The position numbers were made by a program, and so were the translations under genes. Below are positions 1 through 6,415 of a stretch of 9,361 bases of DNA, piece by piece (position 1 is the stretch's first letter; each line of letters opens with the position of its first letter). Origin of the DNA: Clostridia bacterium (GTDB taxonomy: Bacteria > Bacillota > Clostridia > Oscillospirales > Acutalibacteraceae); NCBI GenBank assembly GCA_030536195.1, contig JAUNQL010000031.1:1-9361 (forward strand), read 5' to 3'. Under the pieces are notes generated by a model. That model was not told where the DNA came from. It did not search any database and was given only the letters and a program-made list of their open reading frames with translations.

Positions 1-538
1 CACCATCTGGGAGTGACTCTGTCAATGAGATGTGTTCAGGAACTGACTCAACAACAGGTGCTGGAGCGGGTTCCTCAATAACAGGTTCTGGCTCCTCGAT
101 AATTGGAGTTGGTTCCTCAACTACTGGAGCTTCTTCGATGATTGGCTCAGGCTCCGGCTGTGGCTCCGGTGTTGGTTCCGGAATTGGCTCAGGTTCTGGC
201 TCTGGAATTGGTTCTGGCTCAACTACAGGAGCAGGAGCTTCAACCTTTGGAGCCGGCTTGATTTCCTTTGCTACAACTGGAGTAGCGCCGGTGGCGAGTG
301 AGGCGGTGTCGCTGGTGCAGAGACGGATGATAGACATCTCCATCTCGACACGGCGGTTGAGACCGCGACGAAGGTTAGTGAGCGTGTCGCCGAGAACGTT
401 GAGGACTTCGAGGATGAAGTCCATAGTGTAGGCGGCAGCGGTCGACTGGTACTCGTCGAGCTCCTCCTTGGATGCGACGATGATTTCGCCTGGGTCCTTG
501 ACGGCCTTGCAAACCATCAGGTTTCTGAAGTGTAAGCT
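1..538 (-). CDS. dnaX: DnaX continuation in the shifted frame (domain III onwards; partial, runs off the left edge)
   Basis: Read on the minus strand from 538, this frame is open to base 1 with no stop, about 179 codons. It begins with HFRNLMVCKAVKDPGEII, which resumes the DnaX domain III sequence lost in the upstream frame. It continues with helical sequence ending RVEMEMSIIRLC, as expected at the end of domain III. From about 300 down to 1 it becomes a Pro/Glu/Val/Ile-rich linker of the kind that joins the clamp-loader core of tau to its C-terminal polymerase- and helicase-binding region. That C-terminal region lies outside the window. No separate start or ribosome binding site is needed: this is the rest of the 1382 gene, displaced by one base in the +1 sense (equivalently -2). 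Identity is secure from the domain III sequence; what links the two frames is not known. Confidence 0.88.
46..241 (-). repeat. Degenerate Pro-Glu repeat in the DnaX linker
   Basis: In the dnaX minus-strand frame this stretch encodes about 65 residues built from Glu, Pro, Val and Ile, with units such as EPEPIP, EPTPEPQPEPEP, EEAPVVEEPTP and IIEEPEPVIEEPAP. The DNA is a degenerate repeat of GAG/GAA and CCA/CCT codons. Such a sequence should be extended, acidic and disordered, fitting a flexible tether between the clamp-loader core and the C-terminal domains of tau. The opposite strand reads as Ser/Gly-rich nonsense with no ribosome binding site. Confidence 0.8.
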
Positions 539-1382
539 CGTTGCACAGGCGTTCCATGTCGCATGAGTTGTTGTGCAATGTATTGATTTGGGCAAGTGCG
601 CTAGCACTGTCCTTATTGAGAATACTTGCGGAGAGGGCAAAGAGGTATTCTTTGCCGGCAAGACCAACAGTTGCATTGACAACGTCGAGGGTTATGTGAC
701 GTGAGTGTCCAATGCACTGGTCGAGAATTGAGAGGGCATCACGGAGAGCGCCGTCAGCAAGGCGTGCGATGAGCATTGCTGCGTCGGCCTCGAGTTCCAA
801 GCCCTCTTCGCCTGCAACATAGGCGAGTCGCTTGGCAATGTCCTCTGGTGTGATGCGCTTGAAATCAAAGCGTTGACAACGTGAGAGGATAGTTGCAGGA
901 AGCTTGTGTACCTCGGTTGTTGCAAGGATGAATTTAACGTGTGCAGGTGGTTCCTCTAATGTTTTAAGAAGGGCGTTGAAAGCGCCAGTTGAAAGCATGT
1001 GTACCTCATCGATGATGTATACACGATACTTGCCGTTAACAGGTGTGAAGTTTGCTTCATCACGGATGTCACGGATGTTGTCGACACCGTTGTTTGATGC
1101 AGCATCTATCTCGATGACGTCCATGATTGCACCGCTGTCGATACCTTTACAGGTTTCGCACTCGTTGCATGGATCGCCGTTTATTGGGTGCTCGCAGTTT
1201 ACTGCCTTGGCAAAAATCTTGGCACAAGTTGTCTTACCAGTACCACGTGAACCGGTGAAAAGGTAGGCATGAGAATGTCTGCCAGTTTCAATCTCGTTCA
1301 TCAAGGTAGTGGTGATGTGATCTTGTCCAACAACGTCGGCAAAAACTTGAGGTCGCCATTTTCGGTATAAAGCTTGATACAC
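375..1382 (-). CDS. dnaX: DNA polymerase III subunit gamma/tau, N-terminal part (reading frame broken at its 3' end)
   Basis: DnaX is the motor subunit of the bacterial clamp loader, which opens the beta sliding clamp and loads it on primed DNA. The start is GTG at 1382 with GAGGAGGG (1389-1396) six bases upstream. Visible motifs are the opening YQALYRKWRP, Walker A GSRGTGKT (44-51), a Cys4 zinc site (C63, C72, C75, C78), Walker B IIDEVH (123-128), the sensor-1 region LATTE and the SRC arginine finger (R168). The match to the family is clear to about residue 284. After that the frame reads a basic, family-unlike tail of about 50 residues to a stop at 375-377, while the true continuation is in another frame (see 1-538). 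As written, the ORF gives a 335-residue protein cut inside clamp-loader domain III. Either the gene carries an indel (real or an assembly error) or the ribosome shifts here. It lies just downstream of the SRP RNA, an order known from Bacillus. Confidence 0.95.
   Translation of the reverse strand: MYQALYRKWRPQVFADVVGQDHITTTLMNEIETGRHSHAYLFTGSRGTGKTTCAKIFAKAVNCEHPINGDPCNECETCKGIDSGAIMDVIEIDAASNNGVDNIRDIRDEANFTPVNGKYRVYIIDEVHMLSTGAFNALLKTLEEPPAHVKFILATTEVHKLPATILSRCQRFDFKRITPEDIAKRLAYVAGEEGLELEADAAMLIARLADGALRDALSILDQCIGHSRHITLDVVNATVGLAGKEYLFALSASILNKDSASALAQINTLHNNSCDMERLCNELTLQKPDGLQGRQGPRRNHRRIQGGARRVPVDRCRLHYGLHPRSPQRSRRHAH
519..539 (-). other. Frameshift site inside dnaX
   Basis: The upstream frame reads C-N-E-L-T-L (E282 at 539-537) and the downstream frame reads S-L-H-F-R-N-L from 538. 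The family pattern here is EL-x-x-HFRN. Inserting one extra copy of the 5-mer CACTT would give E-L-T-L-H-F-R-N in one continuous frame, so loss of one unit of a 5-base tandem repeat is the simplest explanation. There is no in-frame stop and no A-AAA-AAG slippery run at this point, so it does not look like the E. coli type of programmed shift. A sequencing or assembly error remains possible. Confidence 0.75.
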
Positions 1383-1405
1383 TGTTAACCCTCCTCACAA
1401 TGAAT

Positions 1406-1565
1406 AAAGCAGAGGTCTTTCACTTGACCATACAGCGCGCAGGCGGACTGTGGCGCACAGAACTAACTGCTTAATGCTGCTCGGTTCCCCGCCTGACATG
1501 GTTCACAGCGCCCTGTCGCACAGGACCCACACGCCATATGGTCAAACAAAAGCTACTCTGCTTTT
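1406..1565 (-). ncRNA. ffs: Signal recognition particle RNA, small (4.5S-like) type
   Basis: This is the RNA core of the bacterial signal recognition particle, which binds Ffh and targets nascent membrane and secreted proteins. The diagnostic domain IV is at 1476-1497 on the minus strand: GTCAGG, CGG, a GGAA tetraloop, CCG and AGCAGC, giving the conserved internal loops of the Ffh site. Pairing continues outward: GGCGC/GCGCC, CTGTG/CACAG, GCGTG/CGCGC, TGACCATA/TATGGTCA, and a closing 9-bp stem AAAGCAGAG (1556-1564) with CTCTGCTTT (1406-1414). The whole folds as one long hairpin of about 160 bases. That is longer than the E. coli 4.5S RNA, and I see no Alu domain like that of the B. subtilis scRNA. 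The ends are set by the closing stem. No terminator separates it from dnaX, 23 bases on, so co-transcription and processing are likely. Confidence 0.92.
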
Positions 1566-1576
1566 ACCACCCCATT

Positions 1577-1605
1577 ATTATATATAAAAATAAGTGCAAA
1601 ATCAA
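1577..1605 (-). promoter_or_regulatory. Promoter of the SRP RNA (and probably dnaX)
   Basis: On the minus strand, TTGATT (1600-1605) and TATAAT (1577-1582) are separated by exactly 17 bases. The expected start is near 1570, a few bases before the closing stem of the SRP RNA. No second promoter is evident between the SRP RNA and dnaX, so the same transcript probably covers both. Confidence 0.8.
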
Positions 1606-1651
1606 TAGTTTTAGGCCCTACGATTTATGCACTTGGCCTTGATGTTTTTTG

Positions 1652-1680
1652 TTGCTACAAACCACTATAAGTGGTATAAT
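1652..1680 (+). promoter_or_regulatory. Promoter of rlmB and the downstream membrane protein
   Basis: TTGCTA (1652-1657) and TATAAT (1675-1680) are separated by 17 bases, with an extended -10 TG at 1672-1673. Transcription would start near 1687, giving a leader of about 48 bases. It lies inside the N-terminal extension of the longest possible rlmB reading frame, which argues that the extension is not translated. Confidence 0.8.
1661..1675 (+). promoter_or_regulatory. Operator-like dyad 1 within the rlmB promoter spacer
   Basis: ACCACT-ATA-AGTGGT is a perfect inverted repeat between the -35 and -10 boxes; its right arm includes the extended -10 TG and abuts TATAAT. Its core CCAC-N5-GTGG (1662-1674) recurs at 1706-1718. 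This is the placement expected of a repressor site, but no cognate regulator is visible and the assignment is inference. Confidence 0.45.
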
Positions 1681-1705
1681 ATGCTTTGTATATTATCTAT
1701 ATATG

Positions 1706-1718
1706 CCACTTTTTGTGG
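1706..1718 (+). promoter_or_regulatory. Operator-like dyad 2 in the rlmB leader, followed by a T-run
   Basis: CCAC-TTTTT-GTGG repeats the architecture of the dyad at 1662-1674, 44 bases (about four helical turns) further on, roughly 20-30 bases after the predicted start. It is followed by six T at 1719-1724. As RNA it would be a 4-bp hairpin plus U-tract, a weak terminator or attenuator. As DNA it could be the second half of a two-site operator. Confidence 0.4.
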
Positions 1719-1734
1719 TTTTTTGGGGGACAAA

Positions 1735-2493
1735 ATGGGGAACGAATTTGAAAGCGACCTCATAATCGGTCGAAATCCGGTTATGGAAGCTTTAAAAGCA
1801 GGACGAGAGATTGACACTCTCTATGTCTCAAAGGGTGAGCGACAAGGCTCAGTCGGAAAGATAATAAGCATGTGTCGTGACGCTGGTATCATCGTCAAGG
1901 ACACAGACCCGAAAAAGCTTGACTACATGTGTGGTAATCAGAACCACCAGGGAGTAATAGCAAGGGTCGCAGCTCATGCGTATTCATCAATCGATGACAT
2001 CTTCGCAAGGGCTGAGCAAAAGGGCGAGAGTCCGTTTATTATCATTTGCGACGAGATTGAAGATCCCCACAATTTAGGCGCGATAATAAGGACTGCCGAA
2101 TGCGCTGGCGCACACGGCATCATCATTCCAAAGCGCCGTAATGCTACCCTCAACTTTACCGTCGCAAAGACATCCGCCGGCGCGCTAGAGTATATGCCAG
2201 TTGCAAGGGTATCAAACCTTGCAACGACAATTGACGAACTCAAGGAGCGCGGCGTCTGGATATATGGCACCGACATGGACGGAGACGTCTGGTGCAAAAC
2301 GGACCTAAAAGGTGCGATAGCACTTGTAGTTGGTTCCGAAGGAAACGGAATGGGCCGATTGATTAGGGAGAAATGTGATTTCGTTCTCTCGCTCCCTATG
2401 AGAGGCGAAATCAATTCGCTTAACGCCTCTGTTGCTGCAGGAATCGTAATGTATGAAGTAAGTCGTCAGAGACTAGATATCAAAACTGTTTGA
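1735..2493 (+). CDS. rlmB: 23S rRNA (guanosine-2'-O-)-methyltransferase RlmB (SpoU/TrmH family)
   Basis: It transfers a methyl group from S-adenosylmethionine to a ribose 2'-hydroxyl in RNA; the family member RlmB modifies G2251 (E. coli numbering) of 23S rRNA. The 252-residue product matches the usual length (E. coli 243). The N-terminal substrate-binding domain opens LIIGRNPVMEALKAGREIDT. The SPOUT domain shows motif 1 (DPHNLGAIIRTAE), motif 2 (LVVGSEGNGM) and motif 3 (LPMRGEINSLNASVAAGI), which together form the knotted cofactor site. I chose ATG 1735, preceded by GGGGGA, over an in-frame ATG at 1627: the extension would be unrelated to the family and contains the promoter. A role on another RNA target in the TrmH/SpoU group cannot be excluded. 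The next gene starts 11 bases downstream, so the two are probably co-transcribed. Confidence 0.93.
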   Translation: MGNEFESDLIIGRNPVMEALKAGREIDTLYVSKGERQGSVGKIISMCRDAGIIVKDTDPKKLDYMCGNQNHQGVIARVAAHAYSSIDDIFARAEQKGESPFIIICDEIEDPHNLGAIIRTAECAGAHGIIIPKRRNATLNFTVAKTSAGALEYMPVARVSNLATTIDELKERGVWIYGTDMDGDVWCKTDLKGAIALVVGSEGNGMGRLIREKCDFVLSLPMRGEINSLNASVAAGIVMYEVSRQRLDIKTV

Positions 2494-2504
2494 AAGGAGT
2501 GTAA

Positions 2505-5500
2505 ATGATGGCTGATTTAGATGAATTATTCGCAGAACTTGAATCAGAAGCAGAATCAAAGCCTCAAAGGTCTTGGTCTTTGGATGAAATTGATGCACTC
2601 CTGACAGGTGAAGGCTCAGATGATATCTTCGCTGCTCCTAAAAAATCAGAAGAAATTGATATTGATGATTTGTTAGGTGAATCAGAAGAGGAACCAACTG
2701 TAGAAGAAATCATCGAAGACGTAGAGGAAGAGTCTACAGTTGAAACCGTAGATGAAGAGCCTGAGTTCGAGGAAGAAGTCGCAGAGGAACCTGAAGAGGA
2801 ACCTCTTGATGAGGAACCTGAGTTCGTTGAAGAAGAAGAGGAAACAGAAGAAGTTCCTGTAGAAGAGCCAGTAAAGGCTAAGAAGGGTCCTAAGTTCCAA
2901 ATCTTTAATCTTCAACTTGGTAGAGACAAGAAGAAAAAGGAAATCCTTGAGCAAGTAAGCGTTGAGGAACCAGAGGATGAAGTTGCTGTTGAGCAGGTTA
3001 ACTCTGTTTCTGTAAATGACGATGACTTGGTATTTGAGGAAGAGGATATTGCTCCTGCTGTTATGCCAAGAGGCGAGGAGAAGACAGTAGTCTTCGACGC
3101 TTCTAAGGTTATCAAGAGCAAGCCTGCATCAGAGGATGTTGCAGAGCCAGTTGATGATGAACTTGATGCAATCGACTTTGACGAGATTAGTGAGGAATCA
3201 CACTTCAAGTCACAGGATCAGACACAGGTTATCATGGCCCTTGCTGAGGATGAGGATATCTTGGAGACAGAGGTTCCAACTAAGGAACAGGCTGTGGCTC
3301 CAGAGACAGAGGAAGAGATTCGCGAGCGCAAAGCTCTCGCTCAAAAGACAGTTGGTATCCATCCAATTAGAAATGACAGCATCGACCATCAGATTATGAC
3401 AGTTAAGGTTGAGAAGAGCCCAGAGGGCGCTATCGAAACCAACAAGTATAGAGAGCGTTTCTTAAACGTTCCAAAGCAGCACCTTGAGCGTACAGCCGAT
3501 TATGAGGCTCTCCACCAAGGTGAGGATCAGGGTCCAATTGAGAGAGCTGGCCGTATCGTTAAGAAGAGCCAGTTTAAGAACACAGAGGACCTTGAGCCAG
3601 TTCCACTTATCGTATCCGCGCACGAGGAGCACACCAAGACAATAGTTGCTCAAAATGCTAAGAAGGCTGCGCAAGAGGAGAAGCAGGATGACCTCGATGG
3701 TCAGATTAAGCTCACTGGCTTCGGCGAAGAGGAAGCAATCGACCAGATCGATGAGGAGAATGCTGAGGAAGCTCTTCGCGAGAAGCGCGACAAGCAAGTC
3801 GCAGAATTCAAACTCAACGCCGAGATAGAGGACGAAGAGGAATATGAAGATGTGACATCGGATGAGGTGCCAGTCCGCACATCATTCATGGCAAGCTTCA
3901 TTGATGATGAGTACGAGAACGCAGGCGATGAGTCAAGAATCCGCGCAAGTCTTGACAAGGCAGTCAAGATGACTGGCATCGCTGGTATCATTCAGATAGT
4001 TCTCACTATCGTTGCAATGATAATTGGCGGAATTGTTACCAAGAATGGCGGCAGTATGGAAGCTGCTGGTGGCACATTCGGTTGCATAATGATTAACTTG
4101 GTTATCTTAATCGCTGCAGCAGTTTGTGGTGCAAGCACAATGGTTCGTGGTTTCACTGGTCTCTTAACCAAGAAACTCAACGCAGCATCCGGTACCGTAA
4201 TCGTAGTTTTGGCATGTGTCCTTGAGGACCTTGTAATGCTACTCTTTACATCTGATTCTTATGCAACAGTAGGCATCTACACAGCAGCTGCTTGTGTAGC
4301 ACTTGTAATTTCATCTGTTGCTCGTTTCATTACACTTCTCCGTGCAAGCAACAACTTTGCTTTTGTAACAAACGGCACACAGCTTTATAGCACAGAGAAG
4401 ATTTCCGGTGAGGACGATGCGTTTGAAATCGGACGCGGACTCTTAATCGGTGACCCAGAGATTTGCTACAACGCTCGTATGGAGCGCCCATCATACTTCA
4501 TTGAGAACTCATTCGAAGATGACCCAGCAGACACATATGCTGACAGACTCATCTTCATCTCTCTCATCGCAGGTGCGCTCTTTGGATTTATCTTTGGTAT
4601 CGTTCATAAGGATATCGTATTTGCCTTTGGCACATTCGCTGCTGTTTGCAGCATCGCAATTCCATCATTCTTGCTCGTTGCTTCAAATATCAATCTTCTC
4701 CTTAAGAATATTGAGTTTAACAAGAACGGTGCAGCAATAGTTGGACATCGCGCAATTGAGGATAGTACAGATGCGAATGCATATGTATTTGATGCTACAG
4801 ACATCTTTAAGAAGGGCTCTTGTAGCATCCTCGGCATCAAGACATTCCACGGAATGAGAATTGATGACGCCATCCTCTATGCCGCAGCACTCGTAATCGA
4901 GTCTGGGGGACCACTTGCAGATATCTTCGATGATGTAATTCTTGGTAAGAAGGATCTCCTTCCACCAGTTGAGTCACTCGCATATGAGGAGAAGCTTGGC
5001 CTCTCTGCTTGGATTCATGGTAGAAGAGTTCTCTTTGGAACAAGAGACCTCCTCAAGAACCACAACGTTGAGGCTCCTGACAAGGAGTTCGAGGCACAGT
5101 ATCTCCACGACGGACGCAAGCTTGTATATCTTGCAATCGCAGGCAAGATTGCTGCAATGTTCGTTGTTAAATATCATCCTGACAAGACAGTGACGAGATA
5201 CTTAAGACGTCTTGACAGAGCAGGTGTTTCAATCCTTGTTCGCTCATGCGATTGCAACATCACAGAAGAAATGATTTGTCAGCACTTCAACCTTCCTCTT
5301 TCAGCTGTCAAGATTTTGAGCCCTGTTTCAGGTGATATCTTCCAGGTATACCGTGAAGAGGATATTGAAACTGCTCCTGCAGGAATTATCCACAACGGGA
5401 CACTTGAGTCATCAGTCAGTGCTTTCTATGAGGCAAGAGAACTCAGTGATAACATCTATGTAAATAAGCTTGTTGCGACCATTTACACAGGCATGGCTAT

Positions 5501-5639
5501 CCTCTTTGTCTTCATCCTAAGCCTTATCGGCGGCGCCGAGAGCATGGGCGTCACAGCTGGCCAGATTGTCGCATTCCAGCTTCTCTGGAGCGTAATCGCA
5601 GCTGCAGTACCAGTGCTCAAGCGACGTATAGATAGGTAA
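2505..5639 (+). CDS. Large acidic membrane protein with a degenerate (pseudo) P1B-type ATPase core; function unknown
   Basis: This gene follows rlmB by 11 bases with AAGGAG at 2494-2499; ATG 2505 and ATG 2508 are both possible starts. Residues 1 to about 480 are hydrophilic and very acidic, with a basic island at 124-145. Eight membrane segments follow, near 489-511, 525-546, 563-583, 588-611, 682-701, 706-728, 990-1012 and 1018-1039, grouped 4 + 2 + 2. Cytosolic domains lie at 612-681 and 729-989. That is the layout of heavy-metal P-type ATPases. The match extends into sequence: NGAAIVGHRAIE then YVFDATDIFKKG sits where NGILIKGGEALE and VVFDKTGTLTEG are expected. SGGPL (800-804) stands for SEHPL, GLSAWIHGRRVLFGTRDLL resembles the N-domain, and LVRSCD stands for the MLTGD region. 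The phosphorylation motif keeps D763 but loses KTGT; the TGD threonine, the N-domain His and GDGxND are gone, and the metal-site CPx is AIP. Transport by the normal cycle is therefore unlikely. A regulatory or scaffold role is inference. Confidence 0.8.
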   Translation: MMADLDELFAELESEAESKPQRSWSLDEIDALLTGEGSDDIFAAPKKSEEIDIDDLLGESEEEPTVEEIIEDVEEESTVETVDEEPEFEEEVAEEPEEEPLDEEPEFVEEEEETEEVPVEEPVKAKKGPKFQIFNLQLGRDKKKKEILEQVSVEEPEDEVAVEQVNSVSVNDDDLVFEEEDIAPAVMPRGEEKTVVFDASKVIKSKPASEDVAEPVDDELDAIDFDEISEESHFKSQDQTQVIMALAEDEDILETEVPTKEQAVAPETEEEIRERKALAQKTVGIHPIRNDSIDHQIMTVKVEKSPEGAIETNKYRERFLNVPKQHLERTADYEALHQGEDQGPIERAGRIVKKSQFKNTEDLEPVPLIVSAHEEHTKTIVAQNAKKAAQEEKQDDLDGQIKLTGFGEEEAIDQIDEENAEEALREKRDKQVAEFKLNAEIEDEEEYEDVTSDEVPVRTSFMASFIDDEYENAGDESRIRASLDKAVKMTGIAGIIQIVLTIVAMIIGGIVTKNGGSMEAAGGTFGCIMINLVILIAAAVCGASTMVRGFTGLLTKKLNAASGTVIVVLACVLEDLVMLLFTSDSYATVGIYTAAACVALVISSVARFITLLRASNNFAFVTNGTQLYSTEKISGEDDAFEIGRGLLIGDPEICYNARMERPSYFIENSFEDDPADTYADRLIFISLIAGALFGFIFGIVHKDIVFAFGTFAAVCSIAIPSFLLVASNINLLLKNIEFNKNGAAIVGHRAIEDSTDANAYVFDATDIFKKGSCSILGIKTFHGMRIDDAILYAAALVIESGGPLADIFDDVILGKKDLLPPVESLAYEEKLGLSAWIHGRRVLFGTRDLLKNHNVEAPDKEFEAQYLHDGRKLVYLAIAGKIAAMFVVKYHPDKTVTRYLRRLDRAGVSILVRSCDCNITEEMICQHFNLPLSAVKILSPVSGDIFQVYREEDIETAPAGIIHNGTLESSVSAFYEARELSDNIYVNKLVATIYTGMAILFVFILSLIGGAESMGVTAGQIVAFQLLWSVIAAAVPVLKRRIDR

Positions 5640-5651
5640 ATATAAAATAAT

Positions 5652-5679
5652 AAGACCCGCTCGGTTGAGCGGGTCTTTT
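5652..5679 (+). terminator. Rho-independent terminator between convergent operons
   Basis: AAGACCCGCTC (5652-5662), loop GGTT, and GAGCGGGTCTT (5667-5677) form a perfect 11-bp GC-rich stem running into TTTT on the plus strand. It ends the rlmB-membrane protein unit 12 bases after its stop. On the minus strand the stem is followed by TCTTATTATTTTAT, so it may also serve the rpsF-ssb-rpsR operon, whose last stop is at 5693. Confidence 0.93.
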
Positions 5680-5692
5680 ACTTTGCAAATTA

Positions 5693-5935
5693 TTAGTCTG
5701 CTGAGTATGGGAGAAGTGCTACGTGGCGAGCGCGCTTGATAGCTGTTGTGAGCTCTCTCTGATGATATGCGCATGTGCCAGTTACTCTTCTTGGAAGGAT
5801 CTTAGCGCGGTCGCTTGTGTACTTGCGAAGGCGAGCTGTGTCCTTGTAGTCAATTGTGTCGATCTTCTCAACACAGAATGAGCAAACCTTTTTACGTGAC
5901 TTTCTGCCGCCACGTGCGTTTTTATCAAAAGCCAT
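5693..5935 (-). CDS. rpsR: Small ribosomal subunit protein bS18
   Basis: S18 binds S6 as a heterodimer on the central domain (platform) of the 30S subunit. The 80-residue product has the family hallmarks KVCSFC, a central YKDTARLRKYTSDRAKILPRR and TGTCAYHQREL. C18, C21, C55 and H58 fit the zinc-binding form of S18, rather than the zinc-independent form found in some bacteria. The start at 5935 has AAGGAGGA at 5943-5950. It is the last gene of the operon, 18 bases after ssb, and is followed by the terminator at 5652-5679. Length and basic composition are normal. Confidence 0.97.
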   Translation of the reverse strand: MAFDKNARGGRKSRKKVCSFCVEKIDTIDYKDTARLRKYTSDRAKILPRRVTGTCAYHQRELTTAIKRARHVALLPYSAD

Positions 5936-5953
5936 TGCTTTTTCCTCCTTAAA

Positions 5954-6397
5954 TTAGAATGGTAATTCGTCTTCCATGTCAGCTGCCTGGAAATCAGTAG
6001 CGGAAGCTGTTGAGAATGATGGTGCAGGCATGTCTGCTGCAGGAGCTGCAGCCTGGAAAGAACCAGTGCCTGTCTCATTCTTAGAGCCGCAGAACGAAAC
6101 GTTGTCAGCAACGATTTCAACTGCTGTGCGCTTAGCGCCTGACTTGTCCTCGTAGTTGCGAGTCTGGATAGAACCCTGAACTGCAATCATAGAGCCCTTG
6201 TGGAAATAGCGAGTTACGAACTCAGCTGTCTGTCTCCATGCTACTACGTTGATGAAGTCTGTCTGACGCTCTTCGCCAGGTCTAACATATGAACGGTCAA
6301 CTGCTACTGAAAAGCTTGTTACGCTGATGCCAGAAGTAGTTGTACGAAGTTCTGGGTCTGCTGTTAAACGACCCATGATTACTGCACAGTTAAGCAT
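5954..6397 (-). CDS. ssb: Single-stranded DNA-binding protein SSB
   Basis: SSB coats and protects single-stranded DNA during replication, repair and recombination, and recruits partner enzymes through its C-terminal tip. The 147-residue product has an OB-fold at about 1-103, starting MLNCAVIMGRLTADPELR. It keeps the DNA-stacking W54 and F60 and the conserved FINVVAWR. A flexible tail of about 43 residues rich in Ala, Ser and Pro follows, ending in the acidic tip DMEDELPF typical of partner-recruiting SSBs. AGGAGGT at 6405-6411 precedes the start. It sits between rpsF and rpsR with 18-base gaps on both sides, the standard bacterial operon, and is presumably expressed from the rpsF promoter. 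The presence of the acidic tip suggests it is the main chromosomal SSB. Confidence 0.97.
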   Translation of the reverse strand: MLNCAVIMGRLTADPELRTTTSGISVTSFSVAVDRSYVRPGEERQTDFINVVAWRQTAEFVTRYFHKGSMIAVQGSIQTRNYEDKSGAKRTAVEIVADNVSFCGSKNETGTGSFQAAAPAADMPAPSFSTASATDFQAADMEDELPF

Positions 6398-6415
6398 GAT
6401 TAGTACCTCCTGTGA

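Noticed and set aside
30..431. Plus-strand ORF of 133 residues, Ser/Gly/Thr-rich, resembling a low-complexity surface protein
   Set aside because: It is the complement of the dnaX Pro/Glu linker, has no ribosome binding site, and the minus-strand frame matches DnaX.
1706..1724. Intrinsic terminator in the rlmB leader
   Set aside because: The stem is only 4 bp, too weak to count as a terminator; the shared design with 1662-1674 favours a DNA site.
1627..1734. 36-residue N-terminal extension of RlmB
   Set aside because: It overlaps the promoter and predicted start site, has no ribosome binding site and is unlike the family; ATG 1735 fits better.
2682..2954. Minus-strand Phe/Leu-rich ORF suggesting a membrane peptide
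   Set aside because: It is the antisense of Glu/Asp codon runs in the acidic protein; no start signals.
4735..4830. Functional metal-transporting P-type ATPase annotation
   Set aside because: The phosphorylation, TGD and GDGxND motifs and the CPx metal site are all missing or altered, so an active pump should not be called.
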